Below the pieces are notes generated by a model. The model saw nothing but the letters and a program-made list of their open reading frames with translations, searched no databases and was not told where the DNA came from. This document shows positions 16,816 through 24,207 of a stretch of 32,838 nucleotides of DNA, one piece after another. The DNA is taken from assembly GCA_030672305.1 (NCBI GenBank), contig DAOVGR010000078.1, positions 1 through 32,838 of the forward strand, read 5' to 3'. Position 1 is the first letter of the stretch. Each line of letters starts with the position of its first letter. The translations under genes were made by a program, and so were the position numbers. This DNA comes from Thermoplasmatales archaeon (GTDB taxonomy: Archaea > Thermoplasmatota > E2 > DHVEG-1).

Positions 16816-17625
16816 ATGATTGAGTCAATAAAAAAGCCAGAGATTATTCTTCATGTGGGGATGCATAAAACTGGAACTACTTTTCTTCAATGGAATGTTT
16901 TTCATTTTGTTGATGCAAACTATCTCTGGCATGTTTTTTATAAATCCTGGTTAAAGGATTTATTAAAGCCAGAAAAGAAAGTTAATTATGAAAAAATAAA
17001 AAATAGACTCTCTTCAATTCTTAAAAATGATAAAATAAACATAATCTCAGAAGAAAACATTTACACTTATCAATTTTCAAAAAAAGATGATAGATTCGTC
17101 CTTCTTGATAGAATAAAAAAGGTATTTCCTGAAGCAAAAATCGTAATTGGTACTAGAAAAAAGGAAGAAAACCTTGTCTCTTGGTATGTAGAATACGTTG
17201 CAGTTGGTGGAGTTTTAGATTTTCAAGGATTTTTGGATAAGCATATGAACTTAAAAAAACTTGATTATGAGCCCTATATAAAAAAATTAATTGAATACTA
17301 CGGAAAAGAAAATGTTTTTGTTTACTCGCTTGATGAGCTAAGAAAAAATCAAGATACCATAGTTAAGAATTTATGTAAATTTATAAATTTAGAACCACCA
17401 AAGAAATATCGAAAAAAACCAGCTAGAGTTGGATATGGTCCTACAGCTCTAAAAATATCGTTGTTTATCAATCGTTTTTTTAAAACTCCTGTTAATAAGA
17501 AAGGTTTAATACCTTGTTGGGGACCTGTACTTCCTCAGAATATACTTTTTCATAGTTTTATAGTTAAATTATTCCCTAAAAAGAAAATAACATTGGACTA
17601 TTTGAAAAAAATGAAATTAGATTAA
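16816..17625 (+). CDS. Sulfotransferase-family protein
   Basis: 269 aa from the chosen ATG. IILHVGMHKTGTTFLQ (11-25) is the 5'-phosphosulfate-binding loop of PAPS-dependent sulfotransferases, placed as usual on the first strand. A RKKEENLVSWY segment in the middle matches the position of the 3'-phosphate-binding Arg/Ser motif. The C-terminus is lysine-rich. Such enzymes sulfate sugars, lipids or proteins, and the acceptor here is unknown. An upstream TTG (16741) would add 25 hydrophobic residues with no ribosome site; the ATG at 16816 puts the PAPS loop near the N-terminus and is preferred, with ATG 16798 as an alternative. No PAPS-synthesis gene is nearby. Strong AT bias and patchy archaeal occurrence suggest transfer. 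Confidence 0.7.
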   Translation: MIESIKKPEIILHVGMHKTGTTFLQWNVFHFVDANYLWHVFYKSWLKDLLKPEKKVNYEKIKNRLSSILKNDKINIISEENIYTYQFSKKDDRFVLLDRIKKVFPEAKIVIGTRKKEENLVSWYVEYVAVGGVLDFQGFLDKHMNLKKLDYEPYIKKLIEYYGKENVFVYSLDELRKNQDTIVKNLCKFINLEPPKKYRKKPARVGYGPTALKISLFINRFFKTPVNKKGLIPCWGPVLPQNILFHSFIVKLFPKKKITLDYLKKMKLD

Positions 17626-17687
17626 TCTTATCAAAATATTTAGAAAAGAAAAAAAGAAAAAATTAGTAAAATATTGTTTATCCTAAA

Positions 17688-19136
17688 TTAGACATTTTTT
17701 AAGAGCTCTAATACAAACTTATATGTTTTATCTACAGTACTAACATGTAATTGTTCCTCAGGAGAGTGTGGATATTTTAGAGTCGGGCCAATCGATATCA
17801 TATCCATTCCTGGGAATTTTTCACCAATAATTCCACATTCAAGTCCAGCATGAATAGCTTCAACTTTGGGCTCTTTACCATACATATCTTGAAAAGTTTT
17901 CTTTGATAGTTTTAGAATTTTTGAATCAAGATTTGGTTTCCACCCTGGATAAGGTTTTTCTTCGGTAACCTTTGCATCTGAAAGTTCCGCAATTGCATGA
18001 ATACGATTACGTAAATCCTGTAGTGATGAATTAATCGAACTTCTGGTACTGAGGTGGATCAATGCATTTTTTTCATTGAATGTAACAGATGCAAGATTAG
18101 TAGATGTTTCTACAAGATCAGGAATATCATAGCTCATCTTGTCGATACCATGTGGAAGACCATGTAAAAGATTTAAAATTTTATTTTGGGAATCTTTAGT
18201 AAGTGTTGTATTAAGTTTACTAATATCTTCTATATCCATGCTGAAATTTGGATCAATAGTTTTAATTTCTTCTAAGATATCTTTTTCTTCAGTTTTTATC
18301 ACATCAATAAATTTGTTTTTATCAGCCTTTTTAACAGAAACTTTTGCATATGCTTCACGAGGTATTGCATTGTGTTTATCCCCACCTTTCATTTCTGTTA
18401 TAAAAAAATCATAATCATTTGAGACTTTCCACAGCATCCTTGATAGTAGTTTTACAGCATTTCCTCGCTGTTCATGGATGTCAACACCTGAATGACCACC
18501 GCGTAAACCAGAGACTTTTATAGTAATGCTTTCCATATCTCCGTTTATTGGTTGAGTTTTAAAAGGCACTTCAATTTTTGAATCACCACCACCAGCACAA
18601 CCAACAGTAATAACACCAAAATCTTCACTATCTAGATTTAGGAGTATTTTACCAGTTATCATATCTGACTTCATTGCAAAAGCACCAGTAAGACCTGTTT
18701 CCTCATCAACAGTAAATAATGCCTCAATTGGTCCTAAATTCAAAGAATTGTCTTCAAGTATCGCAAGATTCATTGCAAGACCGATACCATTATCTGCACC
18801 AAGTGTAGTACCATCAGCTGTGAGAAAATCACCCTTAAGTCTAAGTTTTATTGGATCTTTTGAGAAATCAAAAACCACATCACTATTTTTTTCACAAACC
18901 ATATCCATATGACCTTGTAAAACAACAGTAGACTTATTTTCCATTCCGGAACTAGCTGTTTTAATTATAACAATATTTCCAATTTTATCTGTTTTTGATT
19001 TCAGATTTTGTTTCTTTGCAAAATCAATAATATACTCTCTTATTTTTTCCTCATTTTTTGAACATCGAGGTATTTTTCTAATTTCATCAAAATGTTTCCA
19101 AACAAGTTTAGGTTCTAAATTATCAATTACTGACAT
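17688..19136 (-). CDS. pepD: Xaa-His dipeptidase PepD (M20 family)
   Basis: Zinc aminoacyl-histidine (beta-Ala-His) dipeptidase cleaving dipeptides in the cytoplasm. The 482 aa length is that of Escherichia coli PepD. Ligands and catalytic residues are His76 and Asp78 (QGHMDMVCEK), Asp115 (GADNGIG), Glu145/Glu146 (VDEETGLTG), Asp169 (LNLDSED) and His457 (YPHSPEE). A lid domain with GLRGGHSGVDIHEQRGNA covers the middle. GGGAGG stands seven bases before the ATG. The family is essentially bacterial, so acquisition by transfer is likely. It would complement the secreted protease upstream by finishing imported peptides, which is inference. Confidence 0.92.
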   Translation of the reverse strand: MSVIDNLEPKLVWKHFDEIRKIPRCSKNEEKIREYIIDFAKKQNLKSKTDKIGNIVIIKTASSGMENKSTVVLQGHMDMVCEKNSDVVFDFSKDPIKLRLKGDFLTADGTTLGADNGIGLAMNLAILEDNSLNLGPIEALFTVDEETGLTGAFAMKSDMITGKILLNLDSEDFGVITVGCAGGGDSKIEVPFKTQPINGDMESITIKVSGLRGGHSGVDIHEQRGNAVKLLSRMLWKVSNDYDFFITEMKGGDKHNAIPREAYAKVSVKKADKNKFIDVIKTEEKDILEEIKTIDPNFSMDIEDISKLNTTLTKDSQNKILNLLHGLPHGIDKMSYDIPDLVETSTNLASVTFNEKNALIHLSTRSSINSSLQDLRNRIHAIAELSDAKVTEEKPYPGWKPNLDSKILKLSKKTFQDMYGKEPKVEAIHAGLECGIIGEKFPGMDMISIGPTLKYPHSPEEQLHVSTVDKTYKFVLELLKNV

Positions 19137-19213
19137 ATGTTAATCCTCCCAATAATGCAGAACAGGTATTACACCATCAAATTTAAAGATTACTTGGAAA
19201 ACTTTAGAAATTA

Positions 19214-19222
19214 TTTATATAA
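19214..19222 (+). promoter_or_regulatory. TATA box of the LsrF-like aldolase gene
   Basis: TTTATATAA lies 45 bp upstream of ATG 19263. Transcription from about 19245 leaves a short leader that contains the GAGGCGAT ribosome site. Confidence 0.5.
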
Positions 19223-19262
19223 TAATCCTATATTCAGTAAATGAAACCGAGGCGATTTATTT

Positions 19263-20048
19263 ATGGATTGGGGAATGAAAAATAGATTATCAAAGATTAT
19301 TAAGCCAAAAGATGGACATACTGTTATGCTTGCAGTAGATCATGGGTATTTCATGGGTCCTACAACAGGACTTGAAAAACTTGATGAAATGGTAAACCCC
19401 CTTATCCCTTATGCTGACGTTCTTATGCCAACAAGAGGTGCATTAAGAAATTATATTCCTCCTGATACAGATATTCCAATCTGTCTCAGAGTATCTGGTG
19501 GAACTAGTATTTTAAATGAAAAAAATCTACTTCACGAAGGAATAATTGTATCAATAGAAGATGCTATTAGACTTAATGTTGCTGCTGTCGCATTTTCAAT
19601 ACTTGTTGGTCAGCCTTTTGAAAGAGATACACTTCTTGGTTTTACCAAAGTTATAGATGATGCTAATAGATATAATATTCCTGTTCTTGCAGTTACTGCT
19701 GTAGGTCGAGGTCTTGGTAAAGATACAAAATATCTATCACTTGCCTCCAGAATGGCTGCAGAACTAGGAGCAAGTATAGTTAAGACTTATTTCTGTCCCA
19801 ATTTTGAAAAGGTAGTTGATACATGCCCAGTTCCAATAGTTATTGCGGGTGGAAAAAAAATCCCAGAAAAAGATGCAATTCAGATGGCTTATGATGCACT
19901 TCAAGCAGGGGCAATCGGTGTAGATATGGGCAGAAACATTTTCCAAAGTAGTGACCCTGTTAGTATGATTAGAGCAGTAAATGCTGTAGTTCATAAAAAA
20001 TATAACCCAAAAGAAGCATATGATTTTTTCAAATCAAAGAATAAATAA
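19263..20048 (+). CDS. LsrF/DhnA-type class I aldolase
   Basis: 261 aa TIM-barrel, Schiff-base aldolase. The start DWGMKNRLSKIIKPKDGHTVMLAVDHGYFMGPTTGLE is strikingly like Escherichia coli LsrF (3-hydroxy-5-phosphonooxypentane-2,4-dione thiolase of autoinducer-2 breakdown) but lacks its extra N-terminal ~30 residues. The Schiff-base lysine is Lys174 in IVKTYF. Other family marks are VIAGGKK and GVDMGRNIFQ. Archaea use DhnA-family relatives as fructose-1,6-bisphosphate aldolase and as the ADH synthase of aromatic synthesis, and no lsr gene is nearby. The true reaction may therefore be a sugar-phosphate aldol cleavage. GAGGCGAT precedes the ATG. The insertion sequence begins 15 bp after the stop. 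Confidence 0.8.
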   Translation: MDWGMKNRLSKIIKPKDGHTVMLAVDHGYFMGPTTGLEKLDEMVNPLIPYADVLMPTRGALRNYIPPDTDIPICLRVSGGTSILNEKNLLHEGIIVSIEDAIRLNVAAVAFSILVGQPFERDTLLGFTKVIDDANRYNIPVLAVTAVGRGLGKDTKYLSLASRMAAELGASIVKTYFCPNFEKVVDTCPVPIVIAGGKKIPEKDAIQMAYDALQAGAIGVDMGRNIFQSSDPVSMIRAVNAVVHKKYNPKEAYDFFKSKNK

Positions 20049-20059
20049 ATTTATATTAT

Positions 20060-20063
20060 TATA
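20060..20063. repeat. Target-site duplication, left copy (TATA)
   Basis: TATA directly before the left inverted repeat is repeated at 21239-21242 after the right one. A 4-bp duplication fits IS5-group elements. Confidence 0.6.
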
Positions 20064-20078
20064 GCCTGTTGAAAAATT
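20064..20078 (+). repeat. Left terminal inverted repeat of the IS
   Basis: GCCTGTTGAAAAATT. It matches the complement of the right end (GGCTGTTGAAAAATT) at 14 of 15 positions. Confidence 0.8.
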
Positions 20079-20198
20079 CTATAAAATTAGAATTTTCAAT
20101 GAATTCTTCAACAATTTAAAACATCTAAAATGATTTTAGTATCTATTTCAGGTTGAAAAATAGAACATTGCATTGTCAATGCTCTCCAATATCAACCT
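20071..20198 (-). repeat. Nested inverted repeats in the IS 3' tail
   Basis: AAAATTCTA/TAGAATTTT forms a 9-bp stem (about 20073-20096). A diverged copy of the terminal repeat, GAATTCTTCAAC, runs opposite at 20101-20112. AGGTTGA (20150-20156) pairs with TCAACCT (20192-20198) around an inner stem GCATT/AATGC (20170-20182). This lies downstream of the transposase stop, so it could be a terminator, a structured 3' UTR or a small RNA. Confidence 0.5.
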
Positions 20199-20249
20199 AC
20201 TTGTTAATAAGAAATCTACAGAAGAAAGTAATTTCAGGATAAACAATAC

Positions 20250-21182
20250 TTATGTGAATTTTCTTAGAAAGGTTTTCACACTTCGCGGTGAAAAACCACA
20301 CACATGGTTGATATAACCCATCAACAGCATCCCAATAATGATAATATAAGAGTAAATCAAGACATAGTCTTTACCATAAATCCGTAGTTTTTTCAAATCC
20401 AGATATTCTTTTATTCTTGAAAAGAAACGTTCTACGCTAACTCTTTTAGCATATTTCTTTTGAAAACTTTTTGGATATCTAGGTTTAATACGTGTCTTAG
20501 ACGCCTTGATAACTGGTGTAATATTGTCTCTAAAAAGTGTTTTTCTAATACTGCTGCTGTCATAGGCTTTATCAGCAGTAAAACAACGCGTTGGAAAACT
20601 GGTTCTGTATGATTTCATATTTTGATAAAGACCATGAAATTCTTTAGAGTCATGGACATTTACTTTGGTAACACTGAGTGTTACTGGTAGCTCAGTGTTT
20701 ACGTCTACGGTTACATGGATTTTGTATCCATAGACATATTCTTCTTTGATATGATCCCATCCCCAACCAGCCTCAGGATCATCAAGATTTGCTTCTAGTA
20801 TACTGCCATCTTGAGCTATCATATGAAGGTTTAGGAAACCTTCATCAAGTAGTTGCTGAACAACACTTTTGAAGAGTTGTTCAAAGGTTTCAACACCTAT
20901 ACGTTTTAGGAAATGTGAGAAACTTCCTATGTCTGGTGTTTTTTTGAATCCAAGTGTTCTCCTCCAAAACTTATCTTTTTCTAAGAATGCATGATAATCT
21001 CTATAAGAGTTCATTCTTAGGAACATGATGGTAAAAGATAGAAACATACCAATAGGTGTTAATGGTGGTCTTCCAGGTTTACCTGAAACATATTTGTACT
21101 TGCTTTTCAATACCTCTTCTGCTTCTGAAAGATTAAGACTATTTATAGTCTTTCTGAGGTTTGCCCTCCTTGTAATATTCAT
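20250..21182 (-). CDS. IS5-family DDE transposase
   Basis: 310 aa. An N-terminal DUF772-like region (about 30-115; GRPPLTPIGMFLSFTIMFLR and FSHFLKRIG) is followed by the DDE_Tnp_1 catalytic domain. The catalytic triad reads as Asp125 (AQDGS), Asp204 (TADKAYD) and Glu251 (SVERFFSRIKEY); the Y-G-Y-K segment before the second Asp is also typical. The enzyme cuts and pastes the surrounding IS. The frame is intact. Its ATG lies in the arm of an 11-bp hairpin (21177-21206) that would block translation from transcripts entering from outside, a known way of restraining transposases. Confidence 0.93.
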   Translation of the reverse strand: MNITRRANLRKTINSLNLSEAEEVLKSKYKYVSGKPGRPPLTPIGMFLSFTIMFLRMNSYRDYHAFLEKDKFWRRTLGFKKTPDIGSFSHFLKRIGVETFEQLFKSVVQQLLDEGFLNLHMIAQDGSILEANLDDPEAGWGWDHIKEEYVYGYKIHVTVDVNTELPVTLSVTKVNVHDSKEFHGLYQNMKSYRTSFPTRCFTADKAYDSSSIRKTLFRDNITPVIKASKTRIKPRYPKSFQKKYAKRVSVERFFSRIKEYLDLKKLRIYGKDYVLIYSYIIIIGMLLMGYINHVCGFSPRSVKTFLRKFT

Positions 21183-21206
21183 GAATGCATCCCAAGCATC
21201 ATGAAT
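21177..21206 (-). promoter_or_regulatory. Hairpin covering the transposase start codon
   Basis: ATTCATG (21177-21183) pairs with CATGAAT (21200-21206), and ATGC (21185-21188) with GCAT (21196-21199), leaving a seven-base loop and one bulged base. The transposase start codon is 21180-21182, inside the arm. Read-through RNA from outside would hide the start, whereas a promoter within 21207-21238 would still have to open it. Confidence 0.55.
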
Positions 21207-21223
21207 CTTAGGAGGGCTCTTTT

Positions 21224-21238
21224 AATTTTTCAACAGCC
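21224..21238 (-). repeat. Right terminal inverted repeat of the IS
   Basis: AATTTTTCAACAGCC, the complement of the left end except at one position, followed by the second TATA duplication at 21239-21242. Confidence 0.8.
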
Positions 21239-21313
21239 TATACTAAACATTATTTAAGAATAACCTTATAAAAGAAAAGTATTATTCATGTACAAAAAAA
21301 CCTTGATGATACT

Positions 21314-21622
21314 ATGGGCCGAAGACAAACTATGATGGAAAAATATAAGCAGCAGATGAAAGCTTATAGAAGAAAAAGAATGGCAAAGGATAATACCCCA
21401 TTTTTACCACCAGATGGTAATGTTTTTGTTATGGATTCACTTGATCCAACGAAAAAAATAAAAGCTGAAGTCTTAAAAACAAAAATAAAACAACATAGAC
21501 CAATAGTAGAATGCTTAGCATGTCCTGTTTGTGGTAATTCTATTAGTTGGGATACAAAATGGGAAGCATTCATTTGCAATAAACATGGAAAAAAAGGAAT
21601 TTATGAAATTATAACTGAATGA
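21314..21622 (+). CDS. Zinc-ribbon hypothetical protein, 102 aa
   Basis: The basic N-terminus (MGRRQTMMEKYKQQMKAYRRKRM) is probably a helix. A beta-rich middle ends in a zinc ribbon: Cys70-x2-Cys73 (CPVCGNS) and Cys88-x2-His91 (CNKHG), with an extra Cys67. The combination suggests nucleic-acid binding, but no named family is recognised. A TATA-like CCTTATAAAA around 21264-21273 lies about 45 bp before the ATG. A second ATG pair at residues 7-8 could also serve as the start. It precedes the aIF5A operon on the same strand by 56 bp. Confidence 0.65.
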   Translation: MGRRQTMMEKYKQQMKAYRRKRMAKDNTPFLPPDGNVFVMDSLDPTKKIKAEVLKTKIKQHRPIVECLACPVCGNSISWDTKWEAFICNKHGKKGIYEIITE

Positions 21623-21678
21623 TAAAAAGTAATACACTTTAAGTAGCTCTTATTGTATTATTGGTAGGTGGTTTAAAG

Positions 21679-21939
21679 ATGGTTGAAGAAAAAATTGGTG
21701 TTGTTGAACATTTCTTCACAAATGTAAGTGTGGCTGCGATAAAAATTACAGATGGTGAATTAAAAGTTGGCGATACTATTCATATCGTTGGTGCGACTAC
21801 AGATTTTAAACAAAAGATTGATACAATGGAGATTGATAGAACCCCTGTCGAATCTGTTAAACCTGGTGATGATGTTGGCATAAAGGTAATAGATAGGGTT
21901 CGAGAACACGATGTTGTTTACAAAGTTCCAGAGGAATAA
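21679..21939 (+). CDS. EF-Tu domain-2-like small protein
   Basis: 86 aa from ATG 21679. MVEEKIGVVEHFFTNVSVAAIKITDGELKVGDTIHIVGATTDFKQ...VGIKV...DVVYKV is one beta-barrel of the translation-factor domain 2 type, without a GTPase domain. Databases call such stand-alone proteins translation elongation factor-like; their role is not known. A TTG six codons earlier is in frame, but AGGTGG lies about eight bases before the ATG, so the shorter form is preferred. It is three bases upstream of aIF5A and almost certainly co-transcribed, which hints at a role in translation. The last codons carry the aIF5A ribosome site. Confidence 0.8.
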   Translation: MVEEKIGVVEHFFTNVSVAAIKITDGELKVGDTIHIVGATTDFKQKIDTMEIDRTPVESVKPGDDVGIKVIDRVREHDVVYKVPEE

Positions 21940-21942
21940 AAT

Positions 21943-22326
21943 ATGAAGCAATTAGCTGAAGTTAGAACATTAAAAGTGAATCGATATATGATTATTGATG
22001 ATGAGCCATGTAAGATTATGAGTTATTCCACCTCTAAACCAGGTAAACATGGTGAAGCAAAGGCTAGAATTGAAGCAATTGGTGTTTTTGATAGACAAAA
22101 AAGAAGTATTGTTCATCCTGTGAAGCATAAGGTTCATGTTCCATTGATTGATAAAAGAAATGCACAAGTACTTTCGTTAATGGGTGATAATGTACAGCTT
22201 ATGGACATGGAAACTTATGAAACATTTGAGATGACAATTCCTGATGAATTCAAGGGTAAATTAAAACCTGGCAGTGAAATATCTTATCTTGAGGCTCTTG
22301 GTAGAAAGAAAATAACAAGGATATAA
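21943..22326 (+). CDS. Translation factor aIF5A
   Basis: 127 aa archaeal IF5A, the homologue of eIF5A and bacterial EF-P, which promotes peptide-bond formation at stalled ribosomes. An SH3-like N-terminal domain (1-70) and an OB-fold (70-127) are intact. The hypusine/deoxyhypusine site is Lys35 in the loop [21 protein letters not shown] before the ATG is the ribosome site and lies in the end of the preceding gene. The next gene is an agmatinase, a neighbour that in haloarchaea has been implicated in making deoxyhypusine on agmatinylated aIF5A. Confidence 0.96.
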   Translation: MKQLAEVRTLKVNRYMIIDDEPCKIMSYSTSKPGKHGEAKARIEAIGVFDRQKRSIVHPVKHKVHVPLIDKRNAQVLSLMGDNVQLMDMETYETFEMTIPDEFKGKLKPGSEISYLEALGRKKITRI

Positions 22327-22345
22327 ACTACTGTTTTAGGCTTAT

Positions 22346-23206
22346 ATGAAATTTCCAGATTATTTTGCAGATGCTGAATCAAATTTTAATGAAGCAAAAT
22401 ATGTCATTTTTGGAGTACCTTACGATGGAACCTCTTCTTTTAGGTTTAGTGCAAGTCAGGCTCCAAAAGAGATAAGGCAGGCAAGCTGGAATTTTGAAAC
22501 TTTTAACTTTAGAACAGGTTTTGATCTAAAAGACGTTAGGTTTCATGATTATGGAGATCTTAATGTTAAAAATAAAACTCCTGAGAATATGATTTCAGAG
22601 GTTAAGAGGTTTGCAAGTGAGATACTTTCAAAAAATAAGTTTCCTATCGCTCTTGGTGGTGAACATTCAATAACACCAGGAATTGTTCAAGCTTTTTCAA
22701 AGGATATTGCAGTAATTTCTCTTGATGCCCATATTGATTTTCGACAAAAATATGAAAATTCTTCATATAACCATGCTTGCTCATCAAGACGTATTGTTGA
22801 TCATGTTGGTATAAAAAATATAGTACTACTTGGCATTAGATCTGCTGAAAAAGAAGAATTTGTTGACGCAAAGAAATTGGGTTTGTTCTATATCGATTCT
22901 TTTGAAATTAAAGAAAATGGAATCAAGAAAGCCTTGGATAGAACAAGGGACTATCTTGGAGATAAACAGATATATCTTACATTGGATATTGATGTATTAG
23001 ACCCTTCCTATGCCCCAGGTACAAGCACTCCTGAGCCTTTTGGTTTGACACCTTTTGATGTTGTTGAGTGTATTGATGCTTTTTCTTCAAATCTTATAGG
23101 ATTTGATGTTGCTGAGGTATGCCCTGAGTATGATAAAGGTCAAACTGCTTTACTTGCTGCAAAATTTATAAGATATCTAATTGAGCAGATTGAATCAATA
23201 AATTAG
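22346..23206 (+). CDS. speB: Agmatinase (ureohydrolase family)
   Basis: 286 aa manganese enzyme hydrolysing agmatine to putrescine and urea, or acting on a related guanidino substrate. All metal ligands are present: His107 (GGEHS), Asp127, His129 and Asp131 (SLDAHIDFR), Asp214 and Asp216 (LTLDIDVLDP). NHACSSRR at 142-149 and the APGTSTPEPFG loop fit the agmatinase branch rather than arginase. It follows aIF5A by 19 bp on the same strand. Because archaea need the aminobutyl group for aIF5A, the pairing suggests supply of polyamine or direct action on modified aIF5A. No clear ribosome site precedes the ATG. Confidence 0.92.
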   Translation: MKFPDYFADAESNFNEAKYVIFGVPYDGTSSFRFSASQAPKEIRQASWNFETFNFRTGFDLKDVRFHDYGDLNVKNKTPENMISEVKRFASEILSKNKFPIALGGEHSITPGIVQAFSKDIAVISLDAHIDFRQKYENSSYNHACSSRRIVDHVGIKNIVLLGIRSAEKEEFVDAKKLGLFYIDSFEIKENGIKKALDRTRDYLGDKQIYLTLDIDVLDPSYAPGTSTPEPFGLTPFDVVECIDAFSSNLIGFDVAEVCPEYDKGQTALLAAKFIRYLIEQIESIN

Positions 23207-23223
23207 GGGTAGCTTAATATATT

Positions 23224-24207
23224 GTGACTTTATTCAGCTCTGTTATGCAACTAGAAAAATTAGCAACAATAGGTTTAGCAGTTATAATAGTAGTAGCTAT
23301 TTCAGGATATATTTTAGCAGACGAAAATATTCGAGATGATATTTTTGACAATCTCTTCGGTGAAGTAAAAAAAGATGATAAAATTACCCCGGTTACTGGA
23401 GCAATCACATATGGTGACAGTGCTGATGTAAATTACATTGGAAAATTTTTAAATGGTACCGTTTTTGACACAAATCTTGAGGAAGTTGCAAAGCAATGGG
23501 GATTTTATAATGAAAGTTTACCATATGAACCTGCAATGGTTTTTGTAGATCCAAATTATGAATTTTATCCACCAGAAGGATATGAAAACTATTCATCTTC
23601 TTTTATCCCTGGTTTTCTTGAGGGTCTTGTTGGTATGGAAGAAGGCGATATGGAAAATGTTACCATTCTACCTGTGGATGGATATGGAGAATGGAATGAA
23701 TCAATGTCTGAGATGTTTGGAATGGGCTCATATCCTCTTGAAAGTGTAATTGAAAGCGAAATATCAGAAAATAAAACAGCATTGATTAGTAGTTTTCCAG
23801 GAATAGATTTGACAGAAGGTTCAACCTTTGACTATGGTGCGGTAGCATTTGAACAAGCAGGAGTTCTTAATGCATCAATACTAGAGGTGACAGATGATAA
23901 TGTAACTTATAAGTTGACACCTGAGAATGGGTCCTCTGTTGATCTTCCATTGTTTAATTGGACTATTGTCTTTATTGTGGAAAATGATACCCATTTTACA
24001 ATGCGTTCACTTATTGAGGACGGTCACATTTTCAGTATAGAAAGTTTTTATGGATCAATGCATTTTAAGGTTATTTCAGTTAACGAAACACATGCAAGAC
24101 TTGCTATGAATCTTGATGCACCAGAGGTTAGATTTATTGGAGCAACTCTTGAATTTGAGCTTGAAGTTGTAAAGGTTTACAAAACATCTGCTCTGCTTGA
24201 AAGCTGA
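23224..24207 (+). CDS. Membrane-anchored FKBP-type prolyl isomerase
   Basis: 327 aa. A hydrophobic helix (about 11-31) anchors the protein, with the rest probably outside the cell. A GDSADVNYIGKFLNGTVFDTN strand-turn-strand opens the FKBP domain, and SFIPGFLEGLVGMEEGDMENVTI continues it (typical FIPGxxxGLxGM). The long loop between holds Tyr- and Pro-rich sequence, and the domain continues past 200, longer than a minimal FKBP, like archaeal long-type proteins with an inserted chaperone domain. The GTG start is used; an ATG seven codons later is an alternative. Its 3' end overlaps the convergent DHH gene by 31 bp. It probably ends the aIF5A operon. Confidence 0.82.
   Translation: MTLFSSVMQLEKLATIGLAVIIVVAISGYILADENIRDDIFDNLFGEVKKDDKITPVTGAITYGDSADVNYIGKFLNGTVFDTNLEEVAKQWGFYNESLPYEPAMVFVDPNYEFYPPEGYENYSSSFIPGFLEGLVGMEEGDMENVTILPVDGYGEWNESMSEMFGMGSYPLESVIESEISENKTALISSFPGIDLTEGSTFDYGAVAFEQAGVLNASILEVTDDNVTYKLTPENGSSVDLPLFNWTIVFIVENDTHFTMRSLIEDGHIFSIESFYGSMHFKVISVNETHARLAMNLDAPEVRFIGATLEFELEVVKVYKTSALLES

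Larger units (their letters stand above)
20064..21238 (-). mobile_element. Complete IS5-like insertion sequence, about 1.18 kb
   Basis: Bounded by 15-bp inverted repeats and flanked by TATA duplications, with one intact transposase gene read leftward. The right end is only 56 bp from the transposase start. The left end has an unusually long 186-bp non-coding tail containing three further inverted repeats. It lies between the aldolase gene and a zinc-ribbon gene without breaking either. Intact repeats, frame and catalytic residues suggest recent insertion. Confidence 0.88.

Noticed and set aside
20060..21242. CRISPR-like or phase-variable inverted region
   Set aside because: The inverted repeats are ends of a transposase-bearing IS. 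No repeat-spacer array or recombinase is present anywhere in the window.
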